Part shown: positions 18,901 through 24,147 of the stretch, piece by piece
Position numbering within the stretch: the stretch's first letter is position 1
Layout of the letters: every line of letters begins with the position of its first letter
IMG/VR virus record: IMGVR_UViG_3300017739_000101
Span: 1-24,815 of that record
Length of the DNA: 24,815 bases
Reading direction: 5' to 3' (one strand)
From: a virus
Translations under genes and position numbers: made by a program
The notes under the pieces: generated by a model
The model's input: only the letters and a program-made list of their open reading frames with translations
The model's database searches: none
What the model was told of the DNA's origin: nothing

Positions 18901-19363
18901 AAATGACCGCGGTATAGAATCTGGTTTAAGTTTAAGTAAAAAATACTATACTTTTTTAGGAGGTGCAATGTGGCAGCATTATACTAATGATACATACTCT
19001 TTGTTTTATGGCAGTGCAAGGTCGGCTAGAATAACAACTATAATTAACGATGCTCCTGATATAGTTAAACAGTTTAAAGCTTTAGAGTATGAAGGCTCTG
19101 ATGCTCTTTTCCAGGGAAGCGAAAATTATATACAAGCCCAGCAAGACGGTTTTAATACTAAAAATAGAGACGGATGGTATTGTAACAATATAAAAACGAA
19201 TATGGCAGAAGGAGATGTTAAATACTTTTTTAAAAAAGAAGATAAGTGGTTTAATTATATTAGAGGCATAAGCAGTATCAATAATTCTATTAAAGAAGGT
19301 CATTTAAATGTTCAAGGTTTAGGTATGGTATCTAGTTTAGTATTAATAAGCGAAGAAGAATAA
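9980..19363 (+). CDS. Giant tail protein (stabilisation/nozzle-like ends, large beta-rich insertion)
   Basis: This 3127-residue protein (very roughly 340 kDa) is probably the main tail component. The N terminus (FIKGRMNKDLDERL, GEYRDARNIEVSTSEGS, VGTVQNILGN) matches a family often annotated as tail or DNA-stabilisation proteins, similar in layout to P22 gp10. Residues ~211-233 (FPRFSYRYRYADGEVSAYG), ~1399 (NCFSFGNGVESNRIRDDFN) and ~1470-1600 (LFSRRSDLIAFCEDRVVKIL, YRAYFTDKNRG) continue the core, and residues ~2960-3127 (GWISFKDF, YYTFLGGAMWQHY, NDAPDIVKQFKALEYEGS) close it. The segment between ~1610 and ~2950 looks inserted: Gly/Asn/Thr-rich, almost all beta, with several jelly-roll-like modules. 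The start is set by the preceding TAG and the conserved N-terminal motif. A tail nozzle or muzzle carrying adhesion domains is the best reading; no enzymatic motif was identified. Confidence 0.75.
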   Translation: MAKIKTTFIKGRMNKDLDERLMPKGEYRDARNIEVSTSEGSNVGTVQNILGNTPVDSLLNGGFICVGSIADEGQNKAYWFASSEDKDVIVEYDPALEVSSLVFVDINKRNTKACLKFDRKIITGINIIDNFLFFTDGYNEPKKINIKRSKIGTTDLNAHTKLIVSEKHVYSDNRGDVREENITVIKKRPTRPLRVKVNKSNTNKEKGIFEKIFPRFSYRYRYADGEVSAYGPFTKPIFSANFTDNLNSLNFFNLKNGYNTSMVNTIESIDLLDMIGMDAPRDIVSVDILFKRDDSNVVYVVENVDVMKLVSYGEFNLLLGKYTITTENIFSAIEENQNLRVFDSVPKTALAQEVTGNRIVYGNYTQGFDVGDVEVNSNYSVKDFTNESFSQGGIESIKAQRDYQIGVVFGDYYGRETQVFTSNEGSVTVPWSDSSKTQGPSYLEPLMLTSSLSTNFPSWASYYKFYVKETSGEYYNLLMDAVYVPSLSTDYENEEDHVYLSFPSSEINKIQEDSYIILKKTSSSVEKPVKQLNRYKVIDIFPEAPDAVAFMYLSTGETSNLSNNDNLSNISNEDIGLFTSQTNRIDNVTDILEISATEWISGGNSPLPGMEVSDENFTSELDASDYYVSWKRVSATGKETHSRRYRVVNVSQGSTTKIKLQEKISIEDAKLAYDNLGTDVDETDDTTTNPIPDYANGATSSADKLHPDLVFSIKRKVKKDGEDFSGKFFVKVLADEILKENLINFSSKSTSEFISSSNDTFWWGDVANADGNEDLGINTIYGNTPNTQPGSADDPTNTVTEWDLLLANHGKAMFIDNMSMVSSNLSSSNYAKHSGQGVKANEVIYSKNEWDYENETYWSSSNEYSIETMSAVIDSSIEQEDWINNIVNSMHGILQINSSYTEGANAWKKDIYSQELDSVYGEDEDAFFMHFSFFAPGKDLHDGSGFGDSDAPLDEVEIDGENSIASLLKGIWGGGAFQYDEDKFVEFEGNYLDDDALAEAPGPNIGSGYNVDFKELHERQWEPTFSPNSNSFNSDTEIDEDLKNFIQNIKIGKKFKFENDNNNEIYTILDVSVKHIYNHTPWRSRYINHSANGISRAGDSVEEAARLWAKAKEIGTDQVVSAETNDVSPAQNLVNKIEAFGKASNRRTCYIVKLDKNPALSENNLIDGTADGIDLDTSTKIQFIDTEAQAQSGLVKNISAIFETEPKDSLDLNIFYEASQAIPTYLNFFNAPGFAPQGCRVEFLNLPQATKGQHIVTENIILANWEQTEDGDLFFTVINENALEDYSFQPSIFTGSSEEDAEEVDFNHTIISIKQYIDSIDAGIENNLVFNSLNSSGVSIQYSEAIVRFYREDGSYTSCTISTNNDLINSGIEDHNNRYAFVVNKNVNPNLSVGLNWFNCFSFGNGVESNRIRDDFNAPFISNGARASTTLDESYQDEEQRKYGLIYSGVYNAPSGVNNLNQFIAAEKITKDLNPTYGSIQKLFSRRSDLIAFCEDRVVKILANKDALFNADGNVNLVATENVLGQASPFVGEYGISQNPESFAKESYRAYFTDKNRGTVLRLSMDGLTPISEAGMHDYFRDELPKYGTLLGTYDDYKKQYNLSFGLARYNNILFNSYISEGETLNQSISTSQIILNGDLNASEEVQLVDPQFLYENNAIISNEFMQEQVTIVNWPEILAGSIGAYYNATVTVPAAFQYDLVSQNYGIDYYLDGDGNNIGQATTYVTTTTTVEVTPGVFPKHGGASDDDSSSPHGGYIHRSIGDTTGGGYTQDPFAADNYGSGNSQCAYFNGVKYGRYGGGSFVQYIDLSTYDILDTANNPDSDKGILVMNDTSTEMKRSFVFPLGKYNESNQLETNAQTQHAFGSEDQYFSPAQDSLSFGGTMNPTHVMNAEVIVVKVRYRVVRKWQYGGGDVGKVPMKITLMDGSTDLSFGGVVVSNIENTVAGSSGALIAGNTYMDPDSYQNTITNNAATSDNPFVGVSTTLSDGTNNVHGSWQIPPATYSYESVGYTAVEEGVSSLADLNNQFIAFHNHSSSSCSIEFDTNPYGYTPANNLYNSTNNNSTFWPTINDTYGLHAPFYSQLRTAIVQFRVFDKNDPFTSKRIINNLNVNLSFGVTKVDNAFVESVALWRQFPLEEIGTPYSSQEVTTDVPTPAVPVYDFLDVPTTETYSGADALALYNAGLVADQASLLPVNMGDPWEGTVITVSNEQYTPQEVVGNEPVPAETIPAFAEVINISTPGFTFTHLDVPRINPSPQWNFFANSDLGDDLVGVSPQGEWVEVTITDANGNDQTVKYRQQTEAGSGNLSYNTYVGDAIDSFDGEALGSHYQGSNTAPTQATFDGPDGGIYFGINQPEPGDVRIKIENEDGSDLFVAGNYYVVDLFYNEETHPDSQITAPSLTGDGAKLNGRRVRLDGVVDAGIAAQCHKETQSLQIEDSAYPAGHFGQIYYLANNDADLIPLPVTVTEYGSPRKALRGIFKATENSNQYVANGNNFSRLQIRGYGAGDGIENYIHFTGVQIIDITQTDAPGGFSEYWHTNTFQQPEHAFEDLSAYYAYGGWNFNIPSTQTSPDLFQNYLEYSFENNEFSSLSSDEVVYILETNVLPNGDTGVFNGIVQINVTTPVQEDGLVKGIRIQYSAEDVGKMKVAFTNSGEFEIIEPLAIDSGATVDTLATSEGNNNFNPATINSPGGGVKVVMVNPGYEFNAQCKIESIKLYIESTVISGGNIGSWLFSSVQPVGDFASETLSPYNAQVNPATINPQPPEFTGPQIPITSESYIYFENEGESNDQYIKLNNAPAGTQIYQFLENPLQLGNTYGFSMLFAALQCPIEIYYFTPNSVDGNATGFKHIFSPVFTTEDSITPFAVATLLLNSIENSSNPLNLEGQILTKSVTIENYTGSSANIFNSEVDLTGCLVIRVLQPYDNSIPGSLNNGLLTATIDNITFYQIDTTNLMPETVSYEESVKGWISFKDFKDKNDRGIESGLSLSKKYYTFLGGAMWQHYTNDTYSLFYGSARSARITTIINDAPDIVKQFKALEYEGSDALFQGSENYIQAQQDGFNTKNRDGWYCNNIKTNMAEGDVKYFFKKEDKWFNYIRGISSINNSIKEGHLNVQGLGMVSSLVLISEEE
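14820..18830 (+). other. Central beta-rich insertion of the giant tail protein
   Basis: Residues ~1615-2950. Repeated jelly-roll-like strands of the form L-x-G-N-x-Y occur near residues 1951 (LIAGNTYM), 2373 (FVAGNYYVV) and 2809 (LQLGNTYGF), and a terminal strand TIDNITFYQI near 2943 resembles the closing strand of CBM4/9-type domains. Other parts include a Thr run (TTTTTVEV) and His/Gly/Ser-rich loops. Probable surface-exposed binding modules; boundaries are approximate. Confidence 0.4.
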
Positions 19364-19367
19364 TAAA

Positions 19368-20576
19368 ATGTCAAATAAAATAAAAAATATTAGTATTAAT
19401 TCAAGCTCTATTTCTCAAGCTGGAGAGCTTAGAAACTTTTCTGTTACTGGAGATGTTGGAGCTACTTTTATACTAATAGTTGCCGATGCTTCAGGTAAGT
19501 TTTATGATTTTAGAACAAATACATTTTCATTAGGCCATACTCCTCAAAAAATTCTTAAAAAAACTTTAACTTCAAGCAAATACAATGGTATTATAAACTT
19601 TCCAAGTGTTGCTGGCCAAAACTATGACATTATATTAATTGGAGATCCTGCAACACATCCTGAAGGGTTTTTAATAAACAAAAGAATAAAACAATTAGGT
19701 AACATTACTTTAACTTTTTCTTTAGCTCCTAGATTTTCCACAAGTTCTTTTAAAACTTTACCAGGAGATATTACCTCTGTTAGTACTCCAGGAGGCGCTA
19801 CTTCTGCTACAGTTGTTAAAAACGTTGATTATACTATAGAAAACGCAGATACTGACGCTAATGGGTTTGGTCTTATTTTTACTCCTTCAGATATTTCTAA
19901 TATATCTTTAGCAGAAAGTGCATTTTATTTTCAAACAACAACGACTATCGATGGAGCTGTTAGTTCTAGTAAACAAGTTAAGTTAGACTCCTTAGAAAAT
20001 GTTGATATTGGCATGATTATATCAAGTGGCGCTAGTAGCGGAGAGCCTATTATACAAAGTGTAAATTATTCTACAAATGAAATAACTTTAGATTTAGCTC
20101 AAAACTTTAGTGATGGTGCTAGCGTTACTATAGAAGCAGCAGGTTTACCACGTGTAAATGCTCTTTTAAACTGCAATATATCTGCAAGTTTTACAGCGTC
20201 TGTTTTAACCGCTCCTACAACGACAGTAAGAGGTGCTGTTAGTAATAGTACTACAATAACTGTTAACGGAACATACGGAATACCTGGAGGTGGAGTTGCT
20301 ATTTACACAGGTACTAATGTAAATAACTCTGGTAGTATAACAAATAAGGTAGTGTCAGTTTCTGCTAGCTCTTCAGCTGGAAGCTTTGTAACTGGAGTAG
20401 CTCAATCGTTTAAAGGTAGTGAAGTTTTAACTTTTACACACGTAGAAACCCCTCTTCGTGAGCTTGCTGACACTTTAAGAATACAAGGAAGTATAACAAC
20501 AAGTAATTTTCCTGCTAACAATGCAACTATAAAAATAGATTTAGATAGATTAATTCAGCCAGGAGTGGCTTCATAA
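19368..20576 (+). CDS. Beta-rich virion structural protein, function unknown
   Basis: A 402-residue protein made almost entirely of short beta strands and Ser/Thr/Gly-rich loops, with few helices, no signal peptide and no membrane segment. Residues ~1-130 include LRNFSVTGDVGATFILIVAD and YDIILIGDPATHPEGF. Residues ~190-260 contain SSKQVKLDSLENVDIGMI and NEITLDLAQNFSDGASVTIE, a pattern I recognise as a recurrent Ig-like/beta-sandwich module in uncultured marine phage virion proteins. The C-terminal third repeats strand-loop units (VRGAVSNSTTITVNGTYG). The gene starts 4 bases after the tail gene stop. It may be a tail fibre or spike component, or a decoration protein; the sequence does not decide. 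A structural role is likely from its place inside the virion block. Confidence 0.6.
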   Translation: MSNKIKNISINSSSISQAGELRNFSVTGDVGATFILIVADASGKFYDFRTNTFSLGHTPQKILKKTLTSSKYNGIINFPSVAGQNYDIILIGDPATHPEGFLINKRIKQLGNITLTFSLAPRFSTSSFKTLPGDITSVSTPGGATSATVVKNVDYTIENADTDANGFGLIFTPSDISNISLAESAFYFQTTTTIDGAVSSSKQVKLDSLENVDIGMIISSGASSGEPIIQSVNYSTNEITLDLAQNFSDGASVTIEAAGLPRVNALLNCNISASFTASVLTAPTTTVRGAVSNSTTITVNGTYGIPGGGVAIYTGTNVNNSGSITNKVVSVSASSSAGSFVTGVAQSFKGSEVLTFTHVETPLRELADTLRIQGSITTSNFPANNATIKIDLDRLIQPGVAS

Positions 20577-20584
20577 TATAAGAT

Positions 20585-21043
20585 ATGCCAAAATATTTAA
20601 TGACAGTAGATAATAGTAATGGTGACTTTTCACTTTCTGTACGCGATAAAATATGGATTTATCCTAAAAGTACCTTGACTAATGTAATAGTTGCTCCATT
20701 TAGTGAAATAGGTGATTATTCTTATTCTAATAGTAGTTCTGGCGCTTATGAATTAGGATTAGTTAGAAGAATAGGTCCTTTAGGTGCTGTAGTAGATTCT
20801 GAAACAAATGAAATACTAGAACCTGCTTTAGCACTTGGAGAAATAGAAGTAGAAACTGAAGAAGTTTTTGGAGAAGATCTGTTAAAAGATCTTAAACTTG
20901 GTTTTGCTGGCTTTTATAAAGATCCTAGAGCCAATACTTCTGGTGTTAAAGGTTACTATGCAGAAGTTAATTTTAGAAATAACGCTAACTATAAGTCAGA
21001 GTTGTTTTCTGTAGGCGCTGAAGTAGTAGAAAGCAGTAAATAA
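20585..21043 (+). CDS. Small conserved virion protein, function unknown
   Basis: I do not recognise a function for this 152-residue, acidic protein. It appears folded and mainly beta: MTVDNSNGDFSLSVRDKIW, LTNVIVAPFSEIGDYSY, then an acidic linker (IEVETEEVFGEDLLKDL), then FAGFYKDPRANTSGVKGYY and a terminal strand YKSELFSVGAEVV. There is no Cys pattern, signal peptide or membrane segment. It lies 8 bases after the beta-rich structural gene, probably on the same transcript, so a partner role (chaperone or small tail/fibre subunit) is plausible but unsupported by any motif. Confidence 0.6.
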   Translation: MPKYLMTVDNSNGDFSLSVRDKIWIYPKSTLTNVIVAPFSEIGDYSYSNSSSGAYELGLVRRIGPLGAVVDSETNEILEPALALGEIEVETEEVFGEDLLKDLKLGFAGFYKDPRANTSGVKGYYAEVNFRNNANYKSELFSVGAEVVESSK

Positions 21044-21050
21044 AGTGCTT

Positions 21051-21080
21051 AAAATGTAACTATAAAAAGATAAAATGTAA
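21051..21080 (+). repeat. Direct repeat AAAATGTAA x2 in the leader of the repeat-protein gene
   Basis: AAAATGTAA occurs at 21051-21059 and 21072-21080, exactly 21 bases apart, inside the 41-base gap before the ATG at 21085. Each copy contains ATGTAA, a minimal start-stop pair. It could be an operator-like pair or tiny upstream start-stop elements; chance in AT-rich DNA is possible. Confidence 0.4.
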
Positions 21081-21084
21081 TAGT

Positions 21085-22305
21085 ATGGCAATAGTAGGTA
21101 AAATATCAGCTTTTAAAAAAAGAAAAGAAGAAAGTCCGTTTAAAATTATTCCAGCTTTAATAACTGCTGGGATTGGTTATCTTTCTGCTAAAAAAGCTAG
21201 AAGTCAAGCAAATAGATTTCGTAGACAAGATCAAGAAAAGTTTAACGAAATGCAAGAGGCTTACAATGCTATAGAATATACAAATCCTTACGAAGGCCTA
21301 GAGAATCCTTACAGCGGCTTAACAAATCAGTTTGAAGGATTAGAAAATAGATTTAGTGGTTTAACAAATCAATATGCTGGACTAACAAGTCAAGTCGCTG
21401 GTTTAGAAAACCAATACGAAGGTTTAGAAAACCAATTTACAGGTTTGCAAAATAGATTTGAAAGCGCTGAAAATGTATTTGAAGATTTACGTGTAGATAC
21501 TAGAGCTGCAGACTTTGCAAGAGAACAAGCGCAGCAATCACAGGCAAATATATTAAGTCAGTTAAGCGGCGCCGCAGGTACTAGCGGTATTGCAGGTTTA
21601 GCTCAAGCTGTAGCTGGCGCAGGTACACAGCAAGCAAGACAAGCGTCGTTAGATATTGCTCAGCAAGAAAGACAAAATCAAATGGCTCAACGCGGTGAAG
21701 CTGCAAGACTACAACAAGCACGTCTTGGTGAAGCATCAAGATTAGATCAACTTAGAGCTCAAGAAGATGCTAGATTGCAATCAATGACTGCTCAAGAGCG
21801 TGGTAGAATAGCACAGTTGCAAGCACAAGATAGAAGCAGACTACAGCAATTGCAAGCAGGTGAAGCTGGTAGATTACAACAGTTAGAAGCTACTCAATCG
21901 TCTAGACTTGATCAGCTTACAGCGCAACAACAAGGTCAGCTAGATCAGTTAATGGCTAGCGGACAATTTCAAGTAGACATGTTAGATCGTAAAGGACAAA
22001 TGTACGTAGAGCAAATGAACGCTAGACGTATTGAAGCCATGTATGGTTTAGCAGCTGGTAATTTAGCATCTTCTACAATAGCAGCAAATCAAGCTGGTAC
22101 TGCAGCATCGGGCGCTCTTGGTAATTTAGCTGGTACGTTTATTGGTGGAGTAGCTAGTGGTGATATTAATTTAGGTGGACTAACACCAAGTACTTCTAAC
22201 TTAGAGTTTGCTCCTGGCGGTGGTCTGCCAGCTTATACTACTCCAGATCCTTTTACAAGCCCTATTAGCGGACAACAGGGTTATAACTTCTACGGTAACG
22301 ACTAA
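21085..22305 (+). CDS. Probable internal virion/ejection protein with heptad and hendecad arrays
   Basis: This 406-residue protein is built from repeats. Residues 21-35 (IIPALITAGIGYLSA) form a short hydrophobic segment next to a basic patch (KKARSQANRFRR). Residues 67-136 hold ten 7-residue units of pattern N-x-[YF]-x-G-L-[ET]. Residues ~140-200 are Gln/Ala-rich with a Gly-Ala stretch (LSGAAGTSGIAGLAQAVAG). Residues 208-295 hold eight perfectly phased 11-residue units of pattern R-L-x-Q-L-x-A, a right-handed coiled-coil type. A second Gly/Ala-rich weakly hydrophobic stretch (about 325-358) precedes a disordered tail. Proteins of this layout occur in marine phages next to large internal proteins, and context supports a capsid-packaged protein that inserts in or crosses the host envelope. 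This role is inferred; an alternative is a structural coiled-coil fibre. It ends TAA-ATT-ATG. Confidence 0.65.
   Translation: MAIVGKISAFKKRKEESPFKIIPALITAGIGYLSAKKARSQANRFRRQDQEKFNEMQEAYNAIEYTNPYEGLENPYSGLTNQFEGLENRFSGLTNQYAGLTSQVAGLENQYEGLENQFTGLQNRFESAENVFEDLRVDTRAADFAREQAQQSQANILSQLSGAAGTSGIAGLAQAVAGAGTQQARQASLDIAQQERQNQMAQRGEAARLQQARLGEASRLDQLRAQEDARLQSMTAQERGRIAQLQAQDRSRLQQLQAGEAGRLQQLEATQSSRLDQLTAQQQGQLDQLMASGQFQVDMLDRKGQMYVEQMNARRIEAMYGLAAGNLASSTIAANQAGTAASGALGNLAGTFIGGVASGDINLGGLTPSTSNLEFAPGGGLPAYTTPDPFTSPISGQQGYNFYGND
21283..21492 (+). repeat. Ten-unit heptad repeat array (coding)
   Basis: Ten tandem 21-base units encode residues 67-136 with consensus N-[PQR]-[YF]-x-G-L-[ET]; the last two units are degenerate (NRFESAE, NVFEDLR). 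Codons differ between units (GGC/GGA/GGT, CTA/TTA/TTG), so the array has diverged at the DNA level while the protein pattern is kept. Confidence 0.85.
21706..21969 (+). repeat. Eight-unit hendecad repeat array (coding)
   Basis: Residues 208-295, with Arg (or Gln in the last unit) at 208, 219, 230, 241, 252, 263, 274 and 285, exactly 11 apart, each followed by Leu/Ile and then a Gln-Leu pair. No insertion breaks the phase. Hendecads favour right-handed coiled coils; Gln/Ala richness suggests extensive inter-helix packing. Confidence 0.85.
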
Positions 22306-22308
22306 ATT

Positions 22309-24141
22309 ATGGCAAAGAAAAAAAATAATCCAAATAATCTAATGAGCTTTGACTTTTTACCTAACATGAATCAAAATGTTGGCGGAGGTTTAAATGCTCA
22401 ACTAGCTAGATTAGGTCAAGTGCAGCGCATGCAACCTTTAGTTGGTATTGCTCAAACACAAGCTTTTATTACGCCTATTACTAAAATGATGCAAGATGCC
22501 CAAGCTAATATAGTTCAGGGCATGATACAGTATAACGAAGCTAATCCTGACTTAGATGACTCATTATTGTTTGATGGCACTGAAACAATACTAAATACTC
22601 AGCTTCAAGAAAATAACGTTAAATTTAAAGAGTTAAATAGAAAGCTTGGCTTTATGAGCCCTACCAGCAAAAACTACGCTGAAACAGTAAAAGAAATAAA
22701 TAACATAAATAAATCTAATTTAAACTTAAGAGATCAAAATAAAAAGTTGTTAGATATTAGAAATATAATAAAAGACAAAGATCTTCAAGAAATATCTCAA
22801 GGTAATTCTTCTGCTCACTTAAAGATGTATGAAGATATACAGCAAGGTAGAAAAGATAATTTTTCAACAGATGCAGAAGGTAATTTAATTTGGAATAACC
22901 CAAATAAACAAGGTGAAATTAAATCAATACCAATTAGCGGTGTATCTGCAGACGGTCCAGAAATGACTCAAGGCGCGGCTAACGATCAAGCATATAATAC
23001 TTTTGCTACTATAAGACAAATAAGAGCTAATGAGTTGCAGCCTGGAGATGCTTATCAAAGAATTAATACTATGGCTAGAGAAATAGGTGATAGCGGTTTA
23101 AAGTCTTTGATTTTTGATAATATGAACGCTGCAAATAGTCCTATAGGTAATACAGATAAATGGTGGAAAACTTATGCTGCTAGCGTAGGTGTTGAGCCTG
23201 AAAGTGAAGCCGGAGGTAAACTATTAGAGCAAATTAAGCTTAAAGGCATGCTTCACTCTGTAGGTGGTGTTAAAGTTAAAGATCATTTTTTAAATTGGCT
23301 TAAAGAAGAAGCTGTTAAAGCACCTAAGTTTGGTAAAGGTTTACCACCAAAGGGAAATGGAAATGAATCTACAGATCCAGCAGCTACACCTTGGAAAGAG
23401 TGGGGAGCTAGTTATAGCAGTCAATACATAAAAACAGGTGGGGCAGATGAAGTAGCTCCTATATCTATTACCTGGCAGGATGCATCTGAAAGAAGAACAA
23501 GATTAGATAATTTAGATATAGTTAAAGGAGCGCATGCTGTATATAGATATCAGCCTAAAGACGAAAACGATAAAAATCCTTGGAAATCTAGTATTGACTT
23601 TGTGATAGAAGGTAAAACAAAATCAGAGTTTACTATGTTTGAAGTGGCTGACATAGAAGGACTAATAAAAATGGGTGAAGGAAGAGCTGATTTTGAAGGA
23701 GATATTGCGGGTAGAAAAAGTGATCAAGACAAGATTAATGCAGGCCTTGCTCCTTCTACAGCTTTAAAAGAAAATGATGATGACGCTGCCTCTGGAGAGT
23801 TAAATAGAATATTTGGCATGCGAATGGGTGAAAGCGAATATTATTTCCATCCTTTTACTAGAGATATTTTTGGAGGAGGAGGCTTCAAACCTGGCTCATC
23901 AGATAATGTTTTTACTAATGATGTAATGTTAGTAAAGAAAGATGGTATAAACAAGTTAACTGGTGTGCAAGGCTATCCTGAAGCTGTTGTAGATGAAGCT
24001 ACAGGACAGCCTTACAGATTTAAAACGGGAACTGATTACAAAGAAGAACAGCTGACAATATTAAATGATTTAATGAAGCAGTTAGACTATGTTAAAAATA
24101 TTACCGGAGACACTGATAAATCGTACGAAGATAAAGAATAG
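22309..24141 (+). CDS. Probable internal virion protein
   Basis: This 610-residue protein is mostly helical and soluble-looking. The N terminus (LMSFDFLPNMNQNVGGGLN) leads into Gln/Met-rich helices (RMQPLVGIAQTQAFITPITK). Residues ~100-150 are a Lys/Asn/Leu-rich coiled-coil-like stretch (EINNINKSNLNLRDQNKKLL). The middle has DKWWKTYAASVGVEPES and HFLNWLKEEAVK, then a Pro/Gly linker (GKGLPPKGNGNES), and the C-terminal part is mixed alpha/beta with a Gly loop (RDIFGGGGFKPGSSD). No lysozyme, transglycosylase or peptidase motif could be seen. It sits between two other putative ejection proteins, at 3-base junctions on both sides in the same frame, which suggests stoichiometric, coupled synthesis. 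It ends at TAG-AAT-ATG. Function is inferred from context. Confidence 0.6.
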   Translation: MAKKKNNPNNLMSFDFLPNMNQNVGGGLNAQLARLGQVQRMQPLVGIAQTQAFITPITKMMQDAQANIVQGMIQYNEANPDLDDSLLFDGTETILNTQLQENNVKFKELNRKLGFMSPTSKNYAETVKEINNINKSNLNLRDQNKKLLDIRNIIKDKDLQEISQGNSSAHLKMYEDIQQGRKDNFSTDAEGNLIWNNPNKQGEIKSIPISGVSADGPEMTQGAANDQAYNTFATIRQIRANELQPGDAYQRINTMAREIGDSGLKSLIFDNMNAANSPIGNTDKWWKTYAASVGVEPESEAGGKLLEQIKLKGMLHSVGGVKVKDHFLNWLKEEAVKAPKFGKGLPPKGNGNESTDPAATPWKEWGASYSSQYIKTGGADEVAPISITWQDASERRTRLDNLDIVKGAHAVYRYQPKDENDKNPWKSSIDFVIEGKTKSEFTMFEVADIEGLIKMGEGRADFEGDIAGRKSDQDKINAGLAPSTALKENDDDAASGELNRIFGMRMGESEYYFHPFTRDIFGGGGFKPGSSDNVFTNDVMLVKKDGINKLTGVQGYPEAVVDEATGQPYRFKTGTDYKEEQLTILNDLMKQLDYVKNITGDTDKSYEDKE

Positions 24142-24147
24142 AATATG
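24139..24147 (+). other. In-frame TAG-NNN-ATG junction (two internal proteins)
   Basis: TAG (24139-24141), AAT, then ATG at 24145 in the same frame, with no other stop between. It is the second of only two TAG stops in the window; the other (9974) has the same arrangement. Confidence 0.5.

Noticed and set aside
21283-21492. A CRISPR-like or DNA satellite array
   Set aside because: The 21-base units are codon-phased, continuous without spacers, and differ mostly at synonymous positions, so this is a protein heptad repeat.
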